A DNA stretch of 64,000 nt from Epiperipatus broadwayi (Eukaryota > Onychophora > Udeonychophora > Euonychophora > Peripatidae), in NCBI GenBank assembly GCA_028023455.1, contig JAQFVV010000013.1, positions 11,134,579 to 11,198,578 on the forward strand. Direction: 5' to 3'. A program made the translations under genes and the position numbers. Within the stretch, counting starts at the first letter, position 1. The number at the start of each line of letters is the position of its first letter. Positions 10,869 to 23,088 of the stretch are shown here, one piece after another. The notes under the pieces were generated by a model. The model was given only the letters and a program-made list of their open reading frames with translations, was not told where the DNA came from and ran no database searches.

Positions 10869-13800
10869 TATATATAAATGAACAATAAGGCCTTTATGTA
10901 TGCAACACTTGAAATAACACATATAACTTTAAAGAATATTTACTTAATTACTGCCCATACATTATGGAATATCCTGCGTAATGGTATGATTTAATTACTA
11001 AACAGTAATGGATCATTTAAACTTATTAAAATACATAATTCATTAGTATAAAGACTCCCTTACTTTAATTTATCTATAAACTTCCCACAACGTTAAATAA
11101 GTATAAAAATTCGGTTATAAATGCTGTCAATAGAATAAACATAATTATACATATACGAATGGGATGGTGATGATGAATTTGATAATAAATAGATTTGATT
11201 TCACATAATGACTTTGAATTTTTAGGATTAGTGCTTTATTATTTAAATAAAATAAAAAAAAACGTTTCTTAGAAAAACAGATTTCTGCTATTTTTCGACA
11301 ATAACCTTATGAGATAATTAATTTGTTTTTCCCCAAATTCGCGAGCATTTGCTAAGATAAAATAAGACTTGTTTTTAATTAAACTTAATCTAGTCATGCC
11401 ATAAAGTAGGGAGAGGAAAATAAAAGAGAAATTACATACTAGCAAATTTGAAAGATTATTGGCATATTTAAAATATAAATACATAAAACATGACAATAAA
11501 AGTTAAAAGATTATTGCCACATGAAAGTGAAAGAAAACAGATTTAATAGAGGCTCAATGACAAAAAGGAAATTAAAGATAAATTGTAAATCATTTTACAT
11601 AATATTAATTATCTAATAGAATGACAGGGTTATTATTACAGAAGGCTGAGTTTAAGAGATTTTAAATTATGCAGTGGCTAAAGTTCTTTTACCTTGATAA
11701 AAGATAATGGTGATCCTTGATGATTTAGTGTCCATTGGGATTTGGTGAACTAGATCCAGATTTGGTCAGTCAGATGGGTAGCATTTAATTTGTTCAGTCT
11801 TTAAGCATTTTAAAGTTCATGGGTATGGGATCCAGAGTTATGATGGTGGGAAAGAAGATGTTTGAATGGAGAAAAAGGTGAAATTTCCTCTACTTACGAT
11901 ACATTGTATAACTTAAACCACGAGCATGGATTAGATCTGCCATTGCTGTTTGACTATTGTGCTCCTTCCCTTTTTGGATTCAAATCTAGCAGTATTTATA
12001 CCATTTTTCTGATGATGTTGGAAAGCACTTAGCTGCTAGACCTGAGGCACTTTATGCACTTAGTGGATCTGGAATCTGCTGACCGGATGCATCTTTTGTT
12101 TTAGTACATTTTGAAAACAATGCAATCCTGTTACAAATTTCTCGAACGACTGTTTTAAAATTTCCACTAATGGATACTTACTTTACTGTTATAAATTATA
12201 ACATTTTAATTAGAACTAATGGGTTTCTGGTCAATTGTCTTAATTCCATTCAAGAAACTTCTTAGAAGAATGCATAATTTTCTGACCATCATGATTAAAC
12301 TAAATAACAAATTATATATAATTTTAAAATATACATTAATATAATAAATTTTTATTTTATACATATTTTAGAAGTAATCTCCCCTCACCGATAATATGTA
12401 TATATCCATTATGCACGTATACGAATTAAAATAAAATTAAATATTTGTTTATTAAAATTAGTCACATTAAAATATCTGTATATCTATGTCCGTTATTTTA
12501 ATAGTTAAGCAAGAAGAAAAAAAAATGTATATATGCGTAAGGATAGAGTTTAAATATGGTTTGGTGGTGGGAGATTCTGAGTGGGCTGTGAAGCTCGATC
12601 TGAGTATCAGGTTGACTGCTTCAATAATATAATATTGGTTAGGTTAAGTTAGTACAATATACATAATTAACAAACCCATAAAACTCCCTTCTATTGTTGA
12701 AACTTATATCTATTTGAAGTGAAGGCTTTTCATTATTCTATTATGCCATTATACATTAATACACAAATGTTTCTTATAAAAAAAAAGTCTAGTTATTCGA
12801 TTGATCAGTGTAGTTTCTTGATCCTGTGGGAAAAGTACTTTATCCTATGGTTGTTGTGGATTGTCTAAAATGTCCATTTTAGTCCACATGTGCCTATTCA
12901 CATGATCAGCATTTCCAGGTGGTGTCAGAAAGAGAAGTTTCCCAAGGGGGAAAGTTCTGATCCTTCTTAACTACTCATCATATTCAATGCACTTTAAAAT
13001 ATTATTTGTTTAATTTAGTTTTGCAAGATTTAAATCATAGATGAGTCCAAGCTGAATCAAAAACCAATTGATCAATCACTATCTCCAGAAAAATTCCAAT
13101 TTATTTAAACAAAAGGCAATCCCATAACTTATAGTTTTTTTAGTCCTTAAAGTCTGGGTTCACATCTTTAATATATGTCCTTTTTTGGTTTTTGCTTATA
13201 ATCCCATGGAAACATTCCAAACTGATGAGCATAATAGATAGCGCAAAAATACCTCCACTATTTAAGTATTAATGTTTCTTCAGCTTGCATTGAAAATACA
13301 TACATTTTATTCTTCACAATTATTTTTTGTAGTACAATATTTCATATAATAAAATATTTTCTCAGAAAAAAGCTCAAAACATTATGAAATAATAGAAAAA
13401 ATCAAAATGTTTCTTAATTAATAAAATGAAATTTATTGATTTAGTAATTGAAGAAAAACAACAACTGCGAAACATTCTTCTATTGCATCAGAAAGCGTAA
13501 AGTCTGAAGAGTTTAATTGAAAGGGTGAAATGGATGGCAAATAAGAGTAATTGTATAGATTCTGAAGTTAGTGTGGAATTTAAAATATCAAATGACTATA
13601 GGGAAAAAAAACTATTGAAGAAAAAAAAACATTACCCAGAGCACGTTTAATTGTAATGAAAATCGGACATTTCACTATTCATTTTATTAAAGATATAATA
13701 TAGTAAGTCTTATTACTTTTATTTTTTTGAGTAAACACACATCCAGTTAAATATATACTATATGCTAATGTGTTTTCTGGGTTTAATATTAATAATTATA

Positions 13801-14559
13801 TTATTTTTAATTCTGTTTATATTATAATCTTATATTTACATATGCATACTATGTACACAAAAATGTGTTATGTTGCCATGACAACAGATTGAGATTGTTA
13901 CTGTTAAGTGCTAACTGCTTTCAATGAACTTATATACATGTTGAAAAGTACAATATACATGAAGTTTATTAAAGAATACATATTCTGTTATAATTAAACA
14001 TTATAAACAAAATATAAATTATTATATGCAAAATATAATGTAGGTCATGGAGCAACATATAATGGATATCACAGCACCACTGAATATCTAATCAAAGTGT
14101 TTAGTGTTAGCCAATTTTTCACTTCATCATTATTTGTCATCACCAAAGCTTGAGTGTTATTATTTATAACATCTATTCCTTAGTTACAACCTCTGCTTCC
14201 ATACAGAAAATTTTATTGACACATATAGTTAATGTTTAATGTTAAAAGTAGGTAAAAATATTTTTCCTATTTCTTAAAATTTCCAGTTCATAATCTATTC
14301 TTTAACATTATATTTTTCCAAAATTGTGTGATAATTAATGACTTAATAACCTGCCCTATATATATTATAAATACCACCATGACTGTCATGGATCTAAATT
14401 TTGTCTTCTTAATTCCAATATTTTCTTGTATATAAAAATGTTACCCAATTCGTTTGCAATTTCAATTGAACTGTTTAATTTTAATGAATTTTTGGTGCTT
14501 TTATAGCATTCTATTTATCCACCAAAAGGAGCAACATAGCACACAATAATAATAAAACT
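10869..14559. other. A+T-rich non-coding DNA
   Basis: No gene or classified repeat was recognised. Patches at 11650-12110 and 12810-12965 are less A+T-rich but have no convincing frame. The minus frame at 11269-11496 is hydrophobic and probably chance. Confidence 0.5.
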
Positions 14560-14840
14560 ACTCGGTGAATAGTAAGATGTACATATTTGTTACTGAATTT
14601 GCAACAAAAAGGATAGTAAATAAAATCATGAAAATATTATTTTAGTTATGAAAATAATTGATTTAGCAGAGAAATAAAATGTATGTATTTATGATTGAAT
14701 TTATCATAAGAAGTGAATTTGAAAAAAGCATGAATAGATATTGTTTCATATCTTTTATGTTGAAATTCATTTGATATTAATTAATGGACTTGTTGCCATA
14801 AATTCAATAATAAATGTATATATTGAAGCAGAATCTGAGA
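14560..14840 (+). mobile_element. Fragment of the 20.2-kb fold-back MITE family
   Basis: The segment around 14755-14825 (TTTTATGTTGAAA, then CTTGTTGCCATAAATTCAATAATAAAT split by a short gap) matches the right arm of the MITE at 20195-20620. Only one arm is clear, so this is a partial or highly decayed copy. The open frame 14741-14962 is produced by it and is not a gene. Confidence 0.5.
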
Positions 14841-17289
14841 TTCAGATTGCACTTCACAGCCCACCTCAAATCTTCTGCTACCAAGCCAAATTCAAACCCT
14901 ATTCTTGCGTATATATTCCGCTCACTAACACATTTTTTGTCTCTTTTCTTGATTATCATTAACTAAAATATTTCTTAACGAAGATATATGCATAGATATC
15001 TGAATTTAAATACACCCACACACAAAAGAAAAATAATAAATATAGTATTTAAAAGGGGAATACATATACGCAATAGGTAATGGAGGATTAATTGTGACAA
15101 ACTTATAATATCAAAATATATTATATTTTCTGTATTTTTTTTAAAAATTATAAAAGTTATAGTAATTATTTAGTAATTGCGGCTCAGATGTATATAGATA
15201 TTGTAGAGACAAACCTACTGACCAAATATTTACTAGAAAAAGTTTGTTATATGTCATTCTATAAAATTTTGTCTTTTAAATTATTTTTGCTATTAAACTA
15301 TACTTTTTAATCCAAGATGGAAGATGCGATTGTAATTAGTCAAAATAATTAAAGATGAGAAACTTAATCTTGTTTAATTTCTAAAATAACTTTAATTAAA
15401 ATTTTCTCTAAAATCAAAATTAGAAACTAAACTAATTGATTTACTTTTGTCATAAACATTTATCAAATTAATTTTGGTTTGAATACATATTATCTAACAA
15501 TGGCATTTTCCAGCACAATGGACAAAGCTTATGTAGAAATTCTTTTAAAAATTAGATTAGAGAATGATTAGCAGTGACCAATCAAGAAAGCATTCCACAA
15601 ATACCGGAGCATAGTATAAAATGGGCTAATTTTGACCACTGGGGGAACTAAAACAGTCAATGAAAGCAGTTGCCAAATAATTCCACGTTTGTTTAATTTC
15701 AATGTGTCATGAGTAAACCCACTTCACCTTTCTCGCCGTTGAAGATGGCCCTCCCTGAAATCCGCACCCATGGATCCCGATACTCATAAACTGTAACATA
15801 TGCCTGTTTGTTGAATAATGAAATTACTACCTGCCTGAATAACTATGCTCGTCAAACTAGATCTAGTTCTCCAAGGGAAATCTGAACATCACCAAAAGAA
15901 TAGCCAAGTTTGTACAGAGTTAATAATTTCAAATCTCACCTATCTGTTTCTTTAAACACTTTGTAAAGCCTTCCTTGTAAAAATTAATATTAATTATGAA
16001 TTAATCAATTTGTAAATTCTTACCTAGTTAGTCAAATGTACTTTGTTCTCTCTATATAACTTAGCAGTAATCTCTCCTACATTAAACCTCTCCTGAACAA
16101 TTATTATTTCTTAATTTCATGTCTATGCGGCAATATTTTATTTTCATTATTAGATTTTCATATACTAAATTATATGTCGATATTTTTCCCAAGATTCGCA
16201 AGTCTCTCCGCTATCTCTTTTAAAATCCCTTCCTTACTTTACCGATATAGAGTAATCTAGTTTTTAATAATAAAAAAAAAACAAATTTGTTATTCTTATT
16301 ATAGCGGATGCCTGCGAGTCTGGGAGAGTAAAATAAAAATCAGATAATTATTGTACAATGCTATTTTCGAAAAACTAAGCAAAAATCTGTTTTCTTAGAA
16401 ATGTTTTTTTTATTAATTAAATAATAGCGCTAACTTCTAAAAACTTTAAATATAATTATATGAATTAAATCAATATTATTTTCTTAAATTATTAACCATC
16501 ACCTACTTTATATATATCTAATAATATGTAAGGTATTTATGAAAGCACTTAAAATCAAAGATTTGTATTAGCTATATGTCGTGGGAAGCTTTATGTGTAA
16601 TTTAAAGTAATAAAAGGGAAGGTGAGAGGTAATCCTCTAGTTGTATGAGCTATTATATTAGCTTTAATTTTATTTATCCCATATCCATGTAGTAAATCAA
16701 ATCATACCAATACGCTGAGTCTCTATCAATAAAGATAGGTGATAATCCTTATTTCTTAATTTTAAGTTTGTATATTTATATTAATTCAAGCGTTACGTGT
16801 ATACTGGCCTTTAGTTTTATATATATTTGTGCTTCATTTCCCGGGCGTATAGAAAAACCCGAGTCACGTCTATTTTTACTTCCAATTCCAAGGACAAGGT
16901 TTGTAAACTACTTGGGACTTCTTTGACGCTAGATATTATTGCATAGGGAAAGCGCATTCTTTGTTGTTTGTGACCCAACCCTGCCAATGTTTGTAGAGTC
17001 ATCTTCTTTAACCGTAAATTGAAGCACCTTGGAACTTCGAATGGATCTCTTCATTGCCATCATGCACATACCACTCTCCCATATCTCATTCTCGCTAAAG
17101 CCTATCAATACCCCTAAATCATACTGTTATGATTATGCTAAATGGATTGTCATTTTTATAGTTTCATATGCGCTATTTCTGCCACAATTATTGTTTCCTA
17201 AATTAGCTTCCCACATACGTTCCTATTTCGCAAATGCGAATACTATTTTATTAATTAAATATAATTACCATTGCCATCAAACTCAATAA
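14841..17289. other. Non-coding DNA with unidentified complex patches
   Basis: Patches at 15590-15900 and 16800-17120 are of higher complexity and lower A+T. The frames at 16817-17002 (minus) and 17029-17289 (plus) carry no recognised domain. The whole block could belong to the same unknown element as 17290-17950, but no boundary was seen. Confidence 0.35.
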
Positions 17290-17950
17290 TCTTATGTATT
17301 GGCTTGAGTGCTGTTGTGATATTAATGGTGGATTTAAAGAACTTTAAATATCTGTAATTCAGCGCTATTAAAAATCTTAGGTATGACATGTAATCTGTTA
17401 ATTATTGACATATAAATAGCCGCATTAGAACAAAGCCATAAATTATTTGTTATTGCAGCATAAATTGAATAAATACGCTCATTTTATAATATTGCAAGAG
17501 GGATTAATGTCGTCTAAGGGAGATAAAGACCCATTTTTATTTGTATTTTGACACAAATAACGTAATCAATCATATATATATATCTCAAGTTAACTTAATA
17601 AATCTTATATATATTTCTAAATATCAAAGTCATTGTTTCATTTATTGAATAGTAATAATATTTGATATTGTATAAAAGGTTTAATTTATTACGTGATTGA
17701 ATCTCGCTAACAATAATATTCTATGCCAGCGGTGAAAAATAAATTAGATCAGTATCATCGGAATTGTTGCTCATCAATTGGTAGATCTGGAAAATAGGCA
17801 AATAGGGCAGAATTCATAAGTGTTCCTGACTTATGTATCTTGCGCATGATTGGACTTGAGGTACTTTTGCCTAGATGCTAGATTTTGTTATATGAACAGA
17901 CAAAACCGACCAGTACAATACTTCATTTCTTATCAATAACTTTTATCTTT
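17290..17950 (+). repeat. Unknown dispersed repeat, plus copy
   Basis: Inverted partner of 8001-8950. The strongest match is 17715-17930 (CATGATTGGACTTGAGGTAC region); weaker collinear blocks occur near 17420 (ATAAATAGCCGCATTA) and 17600 (TAATAAATCTTATATATAT). This copy has no open frame across the hydrophobic segment seen in the other one. Confidence 0.5.
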
Positions 17951-18059
17951 GATAAGTGTAGAATGTGACTTCATCTAATGGATATATCATATACTTACTA
18001 TACAAGCACCAAAATTTCATCCCCATCATTATTTCCACTATACCATATCATATAATACA

Positions 18060-18128
18060 TAATAAAAGCTATACAAAAACAATTTGATAAAAATAAAATA
18101 TATGTATTTATTATTGAATATACAACAA
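18060..18128. mobile_element. MITE end fragment
   Basis: AATAAAATATATGTATTTAT and the following bases match the outer end of the fold-back MITE at 20195-20620. It lies immediately 5' of the RTE-like element. Confidence 0.4.
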
Positions 18129-18129
18129 T

Positions 18130-20085
18130 AATCTTCAGAAACATTCTAATGAATTTAAATTAGAACTAACAAATCGGTTTCAAGCATTAGTAGATTTTGA
18201 ACATGATTCAGATTTAAATGAAATTAATAGGAAAATAACTGATACACTTTTGAAAACTGCAACAAAGATAGCTGGTAGAAAAAAGCAGCAATTGACCAAT
18301 AAAACTTCTACTGAGACTAGAGAATTTATGAAGAAAAGAAGAAATATGAAAATATATAAAAATAATGCATTAAAACTGTTTGAATATCTTGAATTTTATA
18401 AAATGGTGCAGAAAAAAGTTAAAAATGATATAAGAAGGTATAACTGTGAAAAAGCAAGGAAAGCTGTAGAAGAGAATAAAAGTCTCAAGAGTGTAAAACA
18501 ACATTTTGGTATTGGTAGGAAATTTATACCTGCAATAAGAAAAAAAGATGGAATTATCACTAAAATGAGATGACATGACATCATGAAATGGGTAGAAGAC
18601 TTTTATCAAGAATTATATAGTAATAAAGAACAAGTACCTCTATATCTATTACATCTTCCAAATTGCCCAAAATTTTAAATGAAGAAGTAAGACAAGCAAT
18701 TAAATGTATGAAGAAAGGAAAGGCTCCAGGTAATGATGGACTTATAATTGATATATTAAAGAAGCAGATGAAGAAATAGAATTTTTTTAGCAAAGTTATA
18801 TACCAAATGTCTAAATAATAAAGATGTACCAGATGATTGGAAGATATTAGAAATTATACACCCATCAGCCTTTTATCAGTTTTATACAAAATTTTTACCA
18901 AAACAAGTACAACTCGTCTACAGAGAACATTGGATTTCCACCAATCAAGAGAACAAGCTGGATTTAAAAGTGGTTTTAGTACAGTAGATCATATCCAGGT
19001 ATTGAGAGAAATTATAGAAAGGACAAATGAATATGAGTTGCCATTATGCTTTGAATTTGTAGATTATGAAAAGGCATTTGATTCTATAAACATTTCTTCA
19101 GTGATTAAAGCATTGGATCATCAAGGTATAGATCCAGGATATTGTCATATTTTAAACAATATTTATAAAAATGCAACAGCAACAATTAGATTACATAATG
19201 CTATTGGGAAAGTCAACATTGAAAAGGGTGTAAAATAGGGTGACTCTATATATCCAAAACTTTTTACAGCAGTGCTGCAAGAAGTATTTTGTGGATTAAA
19301 ATGGGAAGCTAAAGGAATGAAAGTAAATGGAGATTATTTAAGTCATTTAGATTTTGCAGATGATGTAGTTGTTTTTGCAAATAATGCTTTAGAGCTGCAG
19401 GAAATGTTGCAGGAGTTATCAGATGTAAGTAGAAAGTAGGACTAAAGTATGAAAATTAAGATTGATTATGATGAGTTAGAAGTTAACAGTTACAAATACC
19501 TTAGTCAGATTATTAATACAGATGGAAAAATAATGGATAAAATTAATCATAGAATTAAACTTAGTTGAAGTGCTTTTGGTAGAAATAACTTGATACTAAA
19601 AGGAAATATGCCTATGTGTTTGAAAAGAAAAGTTTTTAATAAATGTGTTTTACCAGTTCTTACTTATAGATCTGAGACTTGGACACTTATTAAAAGAGCA
19701 CTACAGAGACTTCAGACCACTCAAAGAAGTATGGAGAGATGCATGTTGGGAGTAGCAAGAAGAAATCGAAAACGCAATATATCGGTAAGAGAACAAACAG
19801 GTGTTACTGACCTCATTGAAAAAATTAAAAGACTGAAGTGGAGTTGGGCTGGACATATTGCTAGAAGAGATGATAATGGATGGACAACTGAAATCTTAAA
19901 CTGGATTCCAAGAGATTGTAAAAGACCCAGAAAAAGACCACATGTGAGATGGATGGATGAAATAAGAAAATGTGCAGGGGTGATGTGGAGAAGAGAAGCT
20001 AAAGATCAGAGGAGATGGATTAAATTTGGAGGGACCTTCATACTGTAGTGGATTGATAATAGTTGATGATGATGATACAACAATA
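18130..20085 (+). mobile_element. RTE-like non-LTR retrotransposon, 5'-truncated
   Basis: The longest of five copies of one family in the window. It starts in the linker before the reverse transcriptase and runs to a TGATGATGATGA tail (20062-20075), the short-repeat 3' end typical of RTE-type elements. The APE endonuclease domain and 5' end are missing, as expected from incomplete reverse transcription. No target duplication could be fixed because both flanks are A+T-rich. Confidence 0.8.
18250..20048 (+). pseudogene. RTE-like reverse transcriptase, broken
   Basis: Read across frames, this encodes most of the reverse transcriptase and C-terminal region. Landmarks in order: pre-RT helix-rich linker (ETREFMKKRRNMK, 18318), KAPGNDG (18721), IRNYTPISLLSVLYKIF (18846), GFKSGFSTVDHI, palm block FVDYEKAFDSI with its Asp (19056), KGVK-stop-GDSIYPKLF (19227), catalytic FADDVVV (19352-19372, intact), then LTYRSETWT and LKWSWAGHIARRDD in the C-terminal region. 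Damage: TGA at 18571, a 2-base insertion near 18648 and a 1-base loss near 18757 relative to the 45-kb copy, a deletion of about 40 bases near 18840, TAG at about 19236, a deletion near 19435, and TGA near 19566. It is inactive. Confidence 0.8.
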
Positions 20086-20194
20086 AGTATATTAATTAAA
20101 ATCATCATATTATGTAAAATAGGATCAACAAAAAATTAGTATAAAAAAATAAACAGAACAATCTACCCTTCAGATGGAGCTGTACAATAAGTAG

Positions 20195-20620
20195 CAATGA
20201 CCAAAGAGAAAACTAATTGATAAGAAATAAAATATACAATACTTATTATTAAATTTGTGGCTGCAAATGTATTAAATAAAAAGATTAGTTTCAACATAAA
20301 ATTTGAATTAGATAAGGATTATTTAAATTATTTTTAATGTAAAGTATAAATATTTGACTTCATAACTATATAGTTTAAATTAGTTGTAATGTAAAGAACA
20401 AAATTAGACTTATCTCTATACTACTTTTGCAATTTATAACAAAATGGAGTTATGATGCCAAATATTCATACTTTACATTGAAATTAATTTAAGCAATCCA
20501 TTTCTAATTTATATTTTATGTTGAAACTAATGCAATTTTATTTACTACATTTGTTGCCATAAATTTAATAATAAATACATATATTTTATTTACCAATTAG
20601 TTTTTTCTTTAATGATTAAT
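20195..20620. mobile_element. Fold-back MITE with about 150-200-bp inverted arms
   Basis: The outer bases (GACCAAAGAGAAAACTAATTG on the left) and about 150 further bases are repeated in reverse complement on the right, with internal landmarks AGATTAGTTTCAACATAAAA (20284) and its complement near 20525. The centre is about 100 bases. It has no coding capacity. Related fragments lie at 14560-14840 and 18060-18128. It sits 110 bases downstream of the RTE-like element. Confidence 0.75.
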
Positions 20621-21124
20621 ATGTTTTATGGTTCCATTTGATGTGTAGATCATATGCTGTAGAAGTAGGAAAAAAAGTTTTCCTTAGGACTATTTTCATT
20701 ATTTTAAAAATAATTTCTTGATATCATTTTACAGAATTTGATAAACATTCATTTCTACACAAATAGGTTACAAAGATATTTTCTGCAACTTAATCTAACA
20801 TAATCTTCATTAAACATATTTATTTTTTTCAAAAATTTTGTACTTTTTATGAAACTGTTATATTTGTAATCTTTCTATTTTTCTCAAAATCTATCTCAAA
20901 AATTTTTCAGTATTCTTAAATAGATATCAGTAAGGATATTAATAAAAAATAACTATTTCAAAACAATGAAGTAACAATACTGGTAAACTATTCAAATAAA
21001 TTACAGGCCATTTGTATAACGACAAACAACCTTAATTGACTTACAAAGAGCTCTCCCCACCACTCTTTCACAGAGATATTGCAAAGGAGAAATATTATTC
21101 ACCAAACTAATCAAATGTTAATTA

Positions 21125-21205
21125 CCTATTGGTTTGGTGTAATGGCACTCAAGGTTGAATACATGGCAAGCCCAGCTCTATCACTTCCAGTCTTCAAAAA
21201 CCATT
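21125..21205 (+). mobile_element. Possible tRNA-derived SINE head or tRNA relic
   Basis: TGGTGTAATGG (21135-21145) fits the RNA polymerase III A-box consensus TRGYNNANNGG. About 40 bases later, CCAGCTCTATCACTTCC has the outline of a B-box/T-arm (GTTCRANTCC) with several changes. The acceptor stem does not pair. Confidence 0.3.
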
Positions 21206-21719
21206 TGATTATTTTTTGTTAACTGAAAAAAAAAAAAACTTTTGCCCTTGTTTTACCTTTTAGTTTGAAATAGTTCAATGCTCATTTAGTGATATATAAT
21301 GAAAGATCTAAAGAAGTGAACTATGTGAGAAAAATATCTATTTCATCCAGATTCAAGTTAGGATCATAGCAGGCAGATTCACTTCACCAAGAACAAGTCA
21401 GCTATTTATAAAAAGTTGAGTATGTCATAAAATGTTTAAACAATATTCCAATAAAATTTTCAAAATTTAGTAAAAATTTAAAACCAATAAAGTAATATTA
21501 TAATAATTAACTTCAAAAAGCAATACTCCTTTAAGCAAATAGTTTTCACAATCTAAAAAATATTTTTTAGTTTTTGATTTTCTTTCTTAATCTAAACTTT
21601 TATATTGGTTTTAAATCTTTTTTTTTTTTATTAAAAAAATGTTTTAATTATTATTTAAATTAATCATAAGCTATTGCCATGTTAATGAAATTAAATATTT
21701 AACCATTTATTAGTTATAT

Positions 21720-21770
21720 AAATGATATAATGGTTATCACATTAGACAACTGGAGTTTAAGAAATATTTT
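21720..21770 (+). mobile_element. Weak tRNA-like segment
   Basis: TGATATAATGGTTATCAC resembles a tRNA D-arm with A-box (one mismatch). No B-box is evident. Possibly a truncated SINE. Confidence 0.2.
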
Positions 21771-22202
21771 TTTTTCCTAAGTAGCCAGTCAGGAGCGACC
21801 AAATGGATATCTAATTGTTTGATAATAAGGAGAAAAAATAAGCCCCTAACTATCATCACTTGGCATTTAACAAAACATATTTTTTCTTCATTATTGTTTC
21901 TATGTAGAAATTGTTAATGGCAGCATTTTTATCTATACCTTTTTCAAAGGCATATCTTTGATGTTAATAAAATATTTAAATAATATCAATATAAAATGGC
22001 ACAAAGCATTAAAAATGACCAAGATTCATGTATACAGAAAAACAAACCTGGATAAATTTAAAAAGATTTTAATATACTAATAAACATTTCTATGTTAATA
22101 GCTAACACATACCAAAACTTCAACTAACAATGAGAATAACAATAAACAAATTAAAACTAATTATTAATCATACACTGAGTGTGTGTGTGTGTATATATAT
22201 AT

Positions 22203-22654
22203 ATAATCAATAAAGCAAGTCATATATGTCACATTGCTTTTAAAAGCTTGTATTTACAAATATGTAATATAGAGAGCATACAATTAGCTCAAGCAAGCTC
22301 TTATTTAATAAGTATGGTAAAAGAAAATATTTAAAATCTCTATCTAGAATATTCTTATCTACAGACTAATAGGTTTCGAGCTTATGGGCCACCTCAGTGA
22401 GGAGCTAAAACATTCAGACACTAGATCTAAAATATCAACTCAAAACCCAGCACTTATTTAATATGTAACTATTGAGAAGAAAATCTGAAATTTTCAGACA
22501 TAAAAATGTTTTTAAATCCAGCTATCTAATTCAAATAGCTATATGGGACTGAAGCGTTAAATGTAAAATTATAATAATCAATATTACATATTTGGAAATA
22601 CAAATTTTTAAAAACAATGTCATATTATATATGACTTGTTTTATTGATTATTAT
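22203..22654. mobile_element. Inverted-repeat (MITE-like) element
   Basis: Left arm 22204-22271 (ATCAATAAAGCAAGTCATAT, then ACATTGCTTTTAAAAGC and TGTATTTACAAATATGTAATAT) is repeated in reverse complement at 22581-22652. The 310-bp interior includes a G+C-richer part near 22370-22410. No protein is encoded. A TG/TA microsatellite abuts the left end. Confidence 0.7.
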
Positions 22655-23088
22655 AAATTTATTAAACACACATTGATTATGTAAATAATATTTACCGAGG
22701 CTGTAACCTTGAGAAGATGCATGTAAAATGCGATAGTAGGGACCTCTACAGATGTTTAACCACAAGTTTACGCTATGGAAGAAAAGAGGGGAACCTTCTT
22801 TACTTCAACCTACTTTCTATTTAAATAGGTGAAGCTGAAGCGGTTAGATCTGCAAGCATGAAGCTATTCAATACTTCACTGATTAAGTCCACATTTCTTA
22901 TTACACATTAATATTAGCAAAATCTTTCAATTTACAACAGTCAATAAAAAGATTTTATAGTTAGAAATCTATTACAGTAATTTAAAGTTGTAATTATAAA
23001 TTTATTAAACGCACATTGATTACGTAAATAATATTTACCGAGGCTGTAATCTCGAGAATATGCGTGTAAAATGTGATAGTAGGGACCC
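22649..23088. repeat. Pair of 96-bp direct repeats
   Basis: 22649-22744 and 22993-23088 are direct copies running from ATTATAAATTTATTAAAC to GATAGTAGGGACC, about 344 bases apart, differing by roughly ten mostly transition changes. They start exactly where the preceding inverted-repeat element ends. They could be the ends of a deleted element or a local duplication. Confidence 0.75.

Larger units (their letters stand above)
20621..22202. other. A+T-rich non-coding DNA with tRNA-like segments
   Basis: Apart from two weak tRNA-like stretches annotated separately (21125-21205 and 21720-21770), nothing was recognised. Confidence 0.5.

Noticed and set aside
12630-12655. TTGGTTAGGTTAAGTTAG resembles the insect telomere repeat TTAGG
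   Set aside because: Only about three degenerate units; not a telomeric array.
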